Source of the DNA: Antarcticimicrobium sp040365005
GTDB taxonomy: Bacteria; Pseudomonadota; Alphaproteobacteria; Rhodobacterales; Rhodobacteraceae
NCBI RefSeq assembly: GCF_040365005.1
Contig: NZ_BAABWV010000010.1
Coordinates: 62,001-126,000 of the forward strand
Length of the DNA stretch: 64,000 nucleotides
Direction of reading: 5' to 3'
Below, in pieces: positions 17,815 through 24,977 of the stretch (within the stretch, counting starts at the first letter, position 1; each line of letters begins with the position of its first letter). Under the pieces are notes generated by a model that saw only the letters and a list, made by a program, of their open reading frames with translations, did no database searches and was not told the origin of the DNA. The position numbers and the translations under genes were made by a program.

Positions 17815-18123
17815 ATGAAAAAAACCATGGCCACAATGGCCCTTCTCGCCCTGGCTGCTCCGGCGTTTGCCGCGGGCGATCCGGTCACCATTGCCCAGAA
17901 TAGCGGCGTATGCGGTCAGGCAGGCGTGAAAAGCGCCCGCTGGCGTGCGGATGGGAGCGTAGGTGCTGTCTGCAATGCCAAGGCGTCCACGAAACGAACG
18001 ACCTCCCTTCAGAATACCCCGCCTCCGCCGCCCACATTCCTGCCCGTGGTGGCAGGTGGAGCCGCTCTTGCCGGGCTTGCCGCTATCGCCGGTGGCGGTT
18101 CCAGCACGTCCGACACGCAGTAG
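17815..18123 (+). CDS. small secreted protein of unknown function
   Basis: 102 residues from ATG 17815, which has GGAGA 6 nt upstream. Longer in-frame starts at 17704 and 17803 lack this spacing and would precede the signal peptide. MKKTMATMALLALAAPAFA is a signal peptide with an AFA cleavage site. The mature part has two cysteines (in GVCGQAG and AVCNA), a TPPPPPTF hinge and a hydrophobic Gly/Ala stretch VVAGGAALAGLAAIAGGG near the C-terminus that could insert in a membrane. It is followed by a strong hairpin. Located between a glycosyltransferase and a NusG paralogue. No function can be assigned. Confidence 0.75.
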   Translation: MKKTMATMALLALAAPAFAAGDPVTIAQNSGVCGQAGVKSARWRADGSVGAVCNAKASTKRTTSLQNTPPPPPTFLPVVAGGAALAGLAAIAGGGSSTSDTQ

Positions 18124-18578
18124 ACGTCCGTGAAATCACTCGACGCACCGGCCGAATCGGTCGGTGCGCGTAAGGCAAGGCGGTCGGCACCGTCTCCGCG
18201 CCGTCTCTTTTGTCACGCATTTTGGCCGGATCAGCCTGCATGGCGTCCTGCTATTGCTAAGAAGTGATCCGCTCGGACTGACCCGAGAAACTATCACTTC
18301 GTTCCTCGACGGCGATTTGCAACAACTGGAAAACGGGTGACGCCAACCCAAAGGCAAGCCGGGCGTCATTTGGGATCTGCGGTAGTTACACCGAAATCCG
18401 CATCGAAAATCCTGAAAAGACACCCAGAATCGGCGCCATAACCCTGCTACCTTCATTTCAGGATATACGCAGGGCGCCTTGAGCCGGCCTCTTGCGTTCA
18501 CCGCGTGGTTGCGAAGCGCTCCCTCCATATGTATCAAAATGACATTGTTTAGCGTGTCACCAGAGATCGGGGCGGTTC
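18124..18578. other. intergenic region with hairpin and repeated TGTATCAAA element
   Basis: No gene is supported here. It holds the hairpin described separately, a stretch with no recognised signal, and near its right end TGTATCAAAATGACA (18530-18544), 35 nt before the NusG-paralogue ATG. The same string with one change recurs at 19918-19932, and its first ten bases at 17615-17624. TGACA at 18540-18544 is mirrored by TGTCA at 18555-18559, so this could be an operator or promoter of the nusG-like gene. Confidence 0.4.
18144..18168 (+). terminator. GC-rich hairpin after small secreted gene
   Basis: An 11-bp stem (18144-18154 with 18158-18168, one G-T pair) closes a 3-nt AAT loop 20 nt after the stop codon. 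No run of T follows, so it could equally stabilise the 3' end of the mRNA rather than terminate it. Confidence 0.55.
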
Positions 18579-19133
18579 ATGTCGAATGACCAAATTGCGG
18601 ATCAAGACTTCCGAGACTGGTACGCGGTTCAACTGAAGCCCGGCGGTCTCGACGCCGCGCGCCGCAATCTCCATCGCCAAGGATACATCGCCTTCATGCC
18701 GATGCGCCCGTCGGCCTCCGGCCCAAAGGGCGGGACAAGACAGCCCAAGCCGGTCCCCCTGTTCCCCGGGTACCTGTTCGTTCATGTCCCGGAGCGGAAA
18801 CAAAACTGGCGCACCATCAACAGCACCCTCGGAGTGTCGCGGTTGGTGATGTCGCGTCCCGATCGCCCCGCCATCCTTCCGCGCGGATTCGTCGAATCCT
18901 TGCGGGCGCGTTGTGATGCGGATGGGCTGTATCGAACGACTGACAATCTCAGGCCGGGGGACTCCGTCGCCATGATCTCCGGACCGTTCGCCGGCGTGAT
19001 CGCCCAGATCGAAACCCTGTCGCAGTCCGCTCGGATCGGGGTGCTGCTGGAAATCCTCGGCCGCAGCGTTCGCTCCCAGGTGCCGGTGGACTATTTGGAC
19101 GTGGTGCCCATTGCGACGAAAAGGGCTGGTTAG
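18579..19133 (+). CDS. NusG/RfaH-family transcription antitermination protein
   Basis: 184 residues. The NGN domain is plain: DWYAVQLKPGGLDAARRNLH, then PLFPGYLFVHVPE (about residues 60-72). A KOW segment LRPGDSVAMISGPFAGVIAQIE sits around residues 125-146. Specialised NusG paralogues (RfaH, LoaP, UpxY) ride with RNA polymerase to allow transcription of long polysaccharide operons. Its presence beside a 15-kb operon fits this. No ops-like element was recognised upstream of glmS. The last 4 nt overlap the 3' end of the convergent membrane-protein gene. Confidence 0.88.
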   Translation: MSNDQIADQDFRDWYAVQLKPGGLDAARRNLHRQGYIAFMPMRPSASGPKGGTRQPKPVPLFPGYLFVHVPERKQNWRTINSTLGVSRLVMSRPDRPAILPRGFVESLRARCDADGLYRTTDNLRPGDSVAMISGPFAGVIAQIETLSQSARIGVLLEILGRSVRSQVPVDYLDVVPIATKRAG

Positions 19134-19729
19134 TCCCTGGTGACCAGCAGAAATGCGCACTCTTTCAGGTGCCGCGAAGCGAAGCACATGGCAAAAAGCC
19201 ATAACAGCAATCCTGTCATCCCGCCGACAAAAAGGTTTAGCGCGATCCAGAGCTGAGCCTCTAGCGAGAATTGATTGAACACGAGCTGCATGTTGATCAC
19301 CCCATTGATCAGGCCCGCCAGCGCCCCGACCATCAGCACGGTGCGCCAGTTTGCCGGGTTGTCATACGATGCGTAGGCATTCCCCCCGAACCAGTTCACA
19401 ACCTCGAAGGCGATAAGGCTGCAGCAGGAATAGCTCAGGACCATGGCGACCCACTCCGCTGCGCCAAGGCCGTAGTACTCGGCGATGATGAGCGCCTGCA
19501 GCGCCGTTCCAGGGAGGAGCAAGACCACGGCGCGCCCCTGCCAAAGCCAGGTCAGGACAACCCGGAACCCGTGCGGCAGAACCAGAAAGGTCGTCCACTT
19601 TCCGACCGACAGGTATTTCTCGGCGACATGTGCCTGACAGGGCATGAGTAACCAGAACGTGATACCGAACAGCGCCAGATAGACCCCCGTCACCCCCGAT
19701 ATCAGAACGATATTCTTTTTTCCGATCAT
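19130..19729 (-). CDS. integral membrane protein of unknown function
   Basis: 199 residues from ATG 19729. The frame stays open to 19837 but the upstream part is not hydrophobic and looks non-coding. About five membrane segments are visible: IVLISGVTGVYLALFGITFW, FRVVLTWLWQ-GRAVVLLLPG, a central segment, TVLMVGALAGLINGVINMQL and IALNLFVGGMTGLLLWLF. A short LPHGFRVVLTW motif is reminiscent of MASE-type sensor domains, but no signalling domain follows. Convergent with the NusG paralogue. Function not recognised. Confidence 0.6.
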   Translation of the reverse strand: MIGKKNIVLISGVTGVYLALFGITFWLLMPCQAHVAEKYLSVGKWTTFLVLPHGFRVVLTWLWQGRAVVLLLPGTALQALIIAEYYGLGAAEWVAMVLSYSCCSLIAFEVVNWFGGNAYASYDNPANWRTVLMVGALAGLINGVINMQLVFNQFSLEAQLWIALNLFVGGMTGLLLWLFAMCFASRHLKECAFLLVTRD

Positions 19730-20051
19730 CTGCACAGACCCCGCCCGTCCTGTGAATGGGGAATTCCTCAACGCGACCCGCCCATTGGCGTGGACGCCAA
19801 GGCGAGATTGAAAGGAAATGCAGCGCCCCCACGACACGTTGCGCCATCGCCACTTGACCCCAGCAACGCCACATCCGCGCCCGCGGACAAAGCGTGCGAA
19901 GCAAAAAATATATCGCCTGTATCAAAGTGACAAACAGATTCTGCGATGATCGGCTTGAGTCGTGACGCGATGCCACAGTCAGATTCACTGACCAGAGGGA
20001 GAGGACGCCGTGCCCCCCGATATAGCGCCATTATCGGGGCTGGCGTAACGA
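19730..20051. other. intergenic region
   Basis: No gene is supported. The stretch contains an A+T-rich patch (19898-19935) with TGTATCAAAGTGACA at 19918-19932, a near-identical copy of the element upstream of the NusG paralogue. It probably serves as the promoter region of the membrane-protein gene to its left. Confidence 0.35.
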
Positions 20052-20378
20052 TTATTCGGGTTTCCAAGTGTCCGAAAGCACGTAAACCCCCGTTTTGCGG
20101 CCCGGCGCCGGCAGGACAACGCCCTTGTGAACCAGCTTCTTGAGGTTCCTGTAAAACGTCGGTTTGGAGATTTTCCGGCAGAACGAATGATCCTTGATAT
20201 CAGCACTTTGAAACTGCTCCGTCCCGTCCTGAGTGGACGCGGTCATCGCATAGATCATCGCCCGCTCCTCGTCCGAAAAGGTATCGAGACCCAAGTCCTC
20301 CTCCATGGAGGCGACAAGCTCATACAGCTTGGCAAGACGCGACAAAAGTTGGTTCGGCAAACGAGTGCTCCATAACAT
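20052..20378 (-). CDS. small winged-helix DNA-binding protein
   Basis: 108 residues. The N-terminal half is helical and acidic (LAKLYELVASMEEDLGLDTFS). The C-terminal half, CRKISKPTFYRNLKKLVHKGVVLPAPGRKTGVYVLSD, has the helix-turn-helix plus basic wing of a MarR/ArsR-like fold. KLVHKG is the usual recognition helix to wing turn. It lies at the border between the polysaccharide and nos regions and may regulate the former, as small winged-helix proteins near EPS loci often do. That link is by position only. Confidence 0.6.
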   Translation of the reverse strand: MLWSTRLPNQLLSRLAKLYELVASMEEDLGLDTFSDEERAMIYAMTASTQDGTEQFQSADIKDHSFCRKISKPTFYRNLKKLVHKGVVLPAPGRKTGVYVLSDTWKPE

Positions 20379-20590
20379 TTTCGCCCATTCATGGCCTCAA
20401 GTACCACTAGGGATAAAGAGTAGTATAGTATCAATACCGATTATTTAAAGCTTCAACAAAGGTGATGCAATGAGGTCGGCACCTGAGTAACCGCCCCGTG
20501 ATGCACTTGTTGGCGCGTGCGCCTTCATGTCGGGGCGCCTCAAGTGACGACCAACATTTGCAACAACGACAGGCCAGACACCTATTGCCG

Positions 20591-21484
20591 TCAGGCCGCA
20601 ACCTCCAGCCGCACCTGTGGAAACTGTGCCAGGACATCGGCACCGCGCAGAGGCGGCAGCAGGCAAAGCGCCGTGGAAAGCCCGTCTGCCAAGGCCGCGT
20701 CGGGCGCCGAGACCGAGACCAGCGCCCGCGCCGGAGCACCCCCGACCGGGTTAAGGATATGCCCCTGCCCGGTTTCGGCGTCCAGCACCGTGCCCCGCGG
20801 CGCCGAGGTGGCGAGCGCCCGGTCGGTCAGGGTCATCCGCCGCAGGACCTGGCCCTCCGGATCGGCGATGCCCACCGACCAGGCCGCCCCGTCGTTACGC
20901 CGACCCGATGCCGCGATCTCGCCCATGTCAATCAATACGTCACGCAGCCCGCGCGCCCGCAGCAGCGCCGCGATCCGGTCGGTCACCGCGCCTTGGGCAA
21001 TACCGTTGAGCGTGATCGCCATGCCGGGGGCCTCGAAGCGCACCGCGGCGGTATCAAAGCGCAGCCTGTTCCAGCCCACCTGCGCGCGCGCCGCTTCGAC
21101 CCCCTGCCCATTTGCCAGGGCCAGCCACAGCGGCTGCACCGTCGGGTCGAACACCCCACCCGTCGCATGGTGCAGCATGTCCGACAGGCTCAGCACTTGC
21201 AGCAGGTCGGGCGAGGGTGCGGTCAGCACACCGTCGCGGTTCAGCCGGGTGATCTCGGAGTCGGTCCGGTACAGGCTGAAGATCGCCTCCAGCCGGCTCA
21301 ACTCCCGCTCGACCTCGGCAAAGATCGGCGCGGCGTCCGCCTCAGACAGCCCGGCCAGTTGCATTGACACCCTGGCACCCAGGGCGCGGCCCTGCCAGCG
21401 GGCAGTGGCGGGTGCCGCCCCTACGGGCACAGCCGCACAGGCGGCTGCGATGGTCAGAAATCTGCGGCGGCTGAAAGGGGTCAT
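20591..21484 (-). CDS. nosX: NosX, FAD:protein FMN transferase (ApbE family)
   Basis: 297 residues. The N-terminus SRRRFLTIAAACAAVPVGAA is a twin-arginine-like signal, so it acts in the periplasm. ApbE features include FSLYRTDSEITRLNRDG, TGGVFDPTVQPLW, NGIAQGAVTDRI and LIDMGEIAASG, ending with GGAPARALVSVSAPDAALADGLST that contains the conserved Mg-binding Asp. ApbE enzymes attach FMN covalently to a Thr. Here the target is the FMN domain of NosR, encoded in the same cluster. It is the last gene of the nos operon and overlaps nosL by 4 nt. Confidence 0.93.
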   Translation of the reverse strand: MTPFSRRRFLTIAAACAAVPVGAAPATARWQGRALGARVSMQLAGLSEADAAPIFAEVERELSRLEAIFSLYRTDSEITRLNRDGVLTAPSPDLLQVLSLSDMLHHATGGVFDPTVQPLWLALANGQGVEAARAQVGWNRLRFDTAAVRFEAPGMAITLNGIAQGAVTDRIAALLRARGLRDVLIDMGEIAASGRRNDGAAWSVGIADPEGQVLRRMTLTDRALATSAPRGTVLDAETGQGHILNPVGGAPARALVSVSAPDAALADGLSTALCLLPPLRGADVLAQFPQVRLEVAA

Positions 21485-22017
21485 GACGCGCTCTCCAGTA
21501 ACGGGGTCTCAAGGGGGTGTTCCAGGTCGACGGGGCCAAGGGCGGCATCGTCGGGAATGTCGGACATCGGCAGAGCCCGGCCGCCGTAACGGGCGATGAA
21601 CCCGGCCGCCGCCGCCGGGTCGGCAAAGGGGACGATCTCGGGCGCGCCCATGCCGCCGGCAACCTCGGCGCCGATCACGAATGTCGCCGTCTCGGCAACC
21701 GTCCAGTTCTTCGGGCCGGGGTCTTCCCAACTGCCGGCGCGGCCCATGTCGCTGACGTAGACGGCGGTGATCTCGGCGTCGCGCTCGGGGCTTTTCAGAT
21801 AGGCCACGAGATCCCGCACCTGGGCAAAGAACAGCGGCTGTTCGTGCCCGTCCAGGTGAATTTGCCCCTTGGGCCCGCCATGCTCGGCGATGTTCATCTG
21901 GCAGAAATAACTCAACGCGGTTTCGGTCAGCGGCGCCGGGGGCGGGGGTGCTGCGGCCTCGTCCTTCTTGCAGGCGACCAAGGCCAGCAGCGCGGCAAGG
22001 ACAAATCCTTGTTTCAT
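21481..22017 (-). CDS. nosL: NosL copper chaperone lipoprotein
   Basis: 178 residues from ATG 22017, which overlaps the nosY stop as ATGA. A frame open to 22098 would run into nosY. A short signal ends in a lipobox LALVAC with the lipidated Cys16. SYFCQMNIAEHGGPKGQIHL contains C39 and M41, the Cu(I)-binding region of NosL. NosL delivers copper to apo-NosZ for CuZ assembly through the NosDFY complex. The gene sits in the usual order between nosY and nosX. Confidence 0.93.
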   Translation of the reverse strand: MKQGFVLAALLALVACKKDEAAAPPPPAPLTETALSYFCQMNIAEHGGPKGQIHLDGHEQPLFFAQVRDLVAYLKSPERDAEITAVYVSDMGRAGSWEDPGPKNWTVAETATFVIGAEVAGGMGAPEIVPFADPAAAAGFIARYGGRALPMSDIPDDAALGPVDLEHPLETPLLESAS

Positions 22018-22835
22018 GGCTCGACCCTCCGGAATGCGGCGCGGGCAGCGGCAAAGCCCAGCACCGGCCAGATCAGCAGCGAGACCGGCGCCGCCCAATC
22101 GGGCAGCGCGCGTGCCGCACCGGCCATGCCGCTGCTCAGCGCAACACCGTCCGAGGCGGCGATGTTCCAGACCCGGAACGCATCGGCCGGATTGGCGACC
22201 ATGATCCAGGGAAACACCGATTGCGTGAACGCGCCGCCCTGGTCCATCACCACCGCGCCCAAGAGGCCCAAGTCATAGAGCACCACGAAGATCAGCCACA
22301 GCCCGGCCGACATCCCCGCCGCTGCGGTGGTTCCCGGCGCCACCGCCGAGATCAGGTAGCCCAGCGTCAGAAACACCGCGCCCAGCAGCACCGAGGTTCC
22401 GATCAGCCGGGCCAACGCGGCGAGGCTGTCGCCCCCCGCGCCGCCGGACCAGGCCGCCACAGCGCCGGCGCTGCCGAACCCGATAATCATGGCAAACCCG
22501 AGGGCCGCCAGTTGCGCGGTGAATTTCCCCAACAGAACCTCGCCCCGCCCCGCTGGATAGGTCAGCAACAGCGCCAGGCTGCCGCGATCGGCCTCGCCGG
22601 CGATGGCATCGAAGGAGATCATCAGCGCCAGCAGCGGCGCGAGGTAGACCGACAGGGTGGTCATCGAGGCCACCGATACCGTCAGCATGTCGACCCCCAG
22701 CGTGCCGGTCGGCGCGCTGCCGGCAAAGGTCAGCGCCAGCGCGAACAGCACCATGATCAGCGTCGCCACCACCAGCCAGCGGTTGCGCTTGAGGATCTGC
22801 ATCTCGGTTCGTGTGATGGCAAGAAAACGGATCAT
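22014..22835 (-). CDS. nosY: NosY, ABC transporter permease of CuZ maturation
   Basis: 273 residues starting at ATG 22835, which overlaps the nosF stop (ATGA). The extra 43 codons upstream in this frame lie inside nosF. Six membrane segments of the ABC-2 type are apparent, including LVVATLIMVLFALALTFAG, TTLSVYLAPLLALMISFD and LIGTSVLLGAVFLTLGYLI. DAIAGEADRGSLALLLTYP is the conserved loop of this permease group. It forms the membrane part of NosDFY, which supplies sulfur and/or copper for the tetranuclear CuZ site of NosZ. Confidence 0.92.
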   Translation of the reverse strand: MIRFLAITRTEMQILKRNRWLVVATLIMVLFALALTFAGSAPTGTLGVDMLTVSVASMTTLSVYLAPLLALMISFDAIAGEADRGSLALLLTYPAGRGEVLLGKFTAQLAALGFAMIIGFGSAGAVAAWSGGAGGDSLAALARLIGTSVLLGAVFLTLGYLISAVAPGTTAAAGMSAGLWLIFVVLYDLGLLGAVVMDQGGAFTQSVFPWIMVANPADAFRVWNIAASDGVALSSGMAGAARALPDWAAPVSLLIWPVLGFAAARAAFRRVEP

Positions 22836-23725
22836 TGTGACACCTCCTGCGCGTAGTGACGGTAGAGATCCTCCAGTCGTGGCGGGGTGATGTCGATATC
22901 GGCCACCGCCTCGCCCATTGCCGCGACACGGCGCAGCGCGTCCATCTTTTCCGCCGGGCTGCACAGGATCTCGACCGAGGCGCCATTGACCCGTCGTCCG
23001 CAGGTCCGTTCGGCGATCGCGCCGGCATCCGCGCTGGCGCGGATGCGCAGCCGGATCGGCAGGCCGGCGCGCGCGCTCAGCCCGGCCAGCGTATCGTCGG
23101 CCACGAGGACACCCCGGCGCAGGATCGCGATCCGGTCGGTGCGCGCCTCGACCTCGGTCAGGGCATGGCTGGCGATCAGCACCGCGGTGCCCTGCCCCGC
23201 AAGTTCGTCGATGATGTCATAGAGGTCCTGCCGCGAGATCGGGTCCAGACCGCTTGTCGGTTCGTCCAGCAGTGCCACGCGCGGACGGCCCAGCAGAACC
23301 TGCGCCAAGCCCAGCCGCTGCCGCATGCCCTTGGAATAGGTGCCGATGCGGCGGTCGAGCGCGTCGGCCAGCCCGACCCGCGTCAGCAGGGTGGGCACAT
23401 CGGCGCCTGCTCCGGCCAGCCGGGAAAACAGCGTCAGCTGTTCGCGCCCGGTCAGCGCGGGGTGAAAGCTGACCGCCTCGGGCAGAAAGGCCGTCGCCGC
23501 CCGCGCCGATGCGCTGCCCGGCTTTGCGCCATCGACACGGATGCGCCCGTCGCTGAGCGGCGTCAGCCCCAGAACGGCCTTGATCAGGGTCGATTTCCCG
23601 GCGCCGTTGTGACCCAGAAGCGCCACCCGTTCGCCGGGTGCGACCGACAACGACACGGCGTCGAGAACCCGCAGCTTGCCGCGATCCTTGCTCGCCTCTT
23701 CGATCTGTAAAACTCTATCCGTCAT
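22832..23725 (-). CDS. nosF: NosF, ABC transporter ATPase of CuZ maturation
   Basis: 297 residues. Walker A is GHNGAGKST at residues 38-46. The signature follows in YSKGMRQRLGLAQVLL, Walker B plus D-loop in VALLDEPTSGLD, and the switch His in IASHALTE. It powers the NosDFY complex in the cytoplasm. Its start lies 11 nt inside the 3' end of nosD and its stop overlaps nosY, so D, F and Y are translationally coupled in a fixed stoichiometry. Confidence 0.94.
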   Translation of the reverse strand: MTDRVLQIEEASKDRGKLRVLDAVSLSVAPGERVALLGHNGAGKSTLIKAVLGLTPLSDGRIRVDGAKPGSASARAATAFLPEAVSFHPALTGREQLTLFSRLAGAGADVPTLLTRVGLADALDRRIGTYSKGMRQRLGLAQVLLGRPRVALLDEPTSGLDPISRQDLYDIIDELAGQGTAVLIASHALTEVEARTDRIAILRRGVLVADDTLAGLSARAGLPIRLRIRASADAGAIAERTCGRRVNGASVEILCSPAEKMDALRRVAAMGEAVADIDITPPRLEDLYRHYAQEVSQ

Positions 23726-24974
23726 GGGGTACCTTCTGGCTGGCCTCGGGCCGCGCCGGTTTCATCATCGGATGGGAATCGATCACGCCACCGGGCAACA
23801 GCGCCGGGAACGCCGATTGCGACCAGCGCACCAGTTGCACCGCCGGCGATCCCATCAAGAGCTTGGCCGCCGGCTGGGTCCACAGCACGTGATCCATGCT
23901 GTCGTTGGGCCGATAGGGCGCGTCGGCGATCCCGTCGCCATCCACATCGAAACCGGCGAAATCGCTCCAGTAATTGCCGCGGCCCTGCTCGGACCATTCC
24001 ACCCATTTGGTCGAGACATACTTGACCTGGGTGCGGTTGCCGACAAAGGCGTTGCCGCTGATCCGGTTGTCCTGCGACCCGGCGGTGAAATGGATGCCGA
24101 TGCCGCAGCCCTCGAACCAATTGCCGGCAAACCGGTTGCGATGCGCGTTGTAGAGAAAGGCGCATTTGCCCTTCGTTCCCTTCACGTAATTTCCGCTGAT
24201 CTCGCCCTTGTTGGCATAGTTCAACATCACCCCGTGATCGCGATCCCCGACCGAAACGTTGTCCGTGACCTTGACCCGGGTCGAGAACATCACCGCGTAA
24301 CCGAGGTGGTTGCCGATCGAGACATTGCCGCTGACCTCGCTGTCATCGGCATACATGTAATGCACCGCGAAACGCAGGTCGCGGAACAGGTTGTTTCGAA
24401 AGATGTTGCGCTTGGAGGAGTTGACGAAGATCCCGTCACGGCCAAAGCGGATATCGTTATCCTCGACCACCGCGCCGGGCGCGTTCCAGACATAGACGCC
24501 GTTGCCGCGCGAATTCATGCGGGCGTCATGGCGCCCCTCGATCCGGTTGCCGGCAACGCGGGCCTCCTTGGCACCGTGGATGTCGATCCCATACAGATTG
24601 CCCAGCAGCACATTGTTCAGGACCTGCGGCGCGCGCGCGGTCTTGGTCAGCTTGATACCGCTGTCGATCTCCTCATGCGCCGAGCCTGAACCGATAACCG
24701 TCAGGTTCCGCACGGTGACGCCTGGGCCGGTAATCGTGATCACGCTGCCGGCGCCCTGCCCGTCGATCGTCGCGTGCCCCTGCCCGTCCAGCACCATGGG
24801 CCGGTCGAGCACGAGGGTTTCGGCATAGCTGCCGGGACGCAGGCGAAGAACGTCGCCGTCCACCGCCTGCGTCAGGGTTTCGGAGATGGCCCCCGGCCGG
24901 TTCGGCACGTCCCACTCCGCCGCGGCAGCAGCTGCGGCGAACAGGATCGGCATCAGGGCGAGGAGCCAGCGCAT
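23715..24974 (-). CDS. nosD: NosD, periplasmic copper-site maturation protein
   Basis: 419 residues. The signal peptide MRWLLALMPILFAAAAAAA precedes a long right-handed beta-helix made of CASH/PbH1-type repeats. N-x-I and N-x-F rungs recur from about residue 65 to 340 (for example NRIEGRHDARMNSRGNGVYV, NNLFRDLRFAVHYMY). The protein receives copper from NosL and hands it to NosZ in the periplasm. It follows nosZ by 3 nt and overlaps nosF. Confidence 0.94.
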   Translation of the reverse strand: MRWLLALMPILFAAAAAAAEWDVPNRPGAISETLTQAVDGDVLRLRPGSYAETLVLDRPMVLDGQGHATIDGQGAGSVITITGPGVTVRNLTVIGSGSAHEEIDSGIKLTKTARAPQVLNNVLLGNLYGIDIHGAKEARVAGNRIEGRHDARMNSRGNGVYVWNAPGAVVEDNDIRFGRDGIFVNSSKRNIFRNNLFRDLRFAVHYMYADDSEVSGNVSIGNHLGYAVMFSTRVKVTDNVSVGDRDHGVMLNYANKGEISGNYVKGTKGKCAFLYNAHRNRFAGNWFEGCGIGIHFTAGSQDNRISGNAFVGNRTQVKYVSTKWVEWSEQGRGNYWSDFAGFDVDGDGIADAPYRPNDSMDHVLWTQPAAKLLMGSPAVQLVRWSQSAFPALLPGGVIDSHPMMKPARPEASQKVPHDG

Positions 24975-24977
24975 CGG

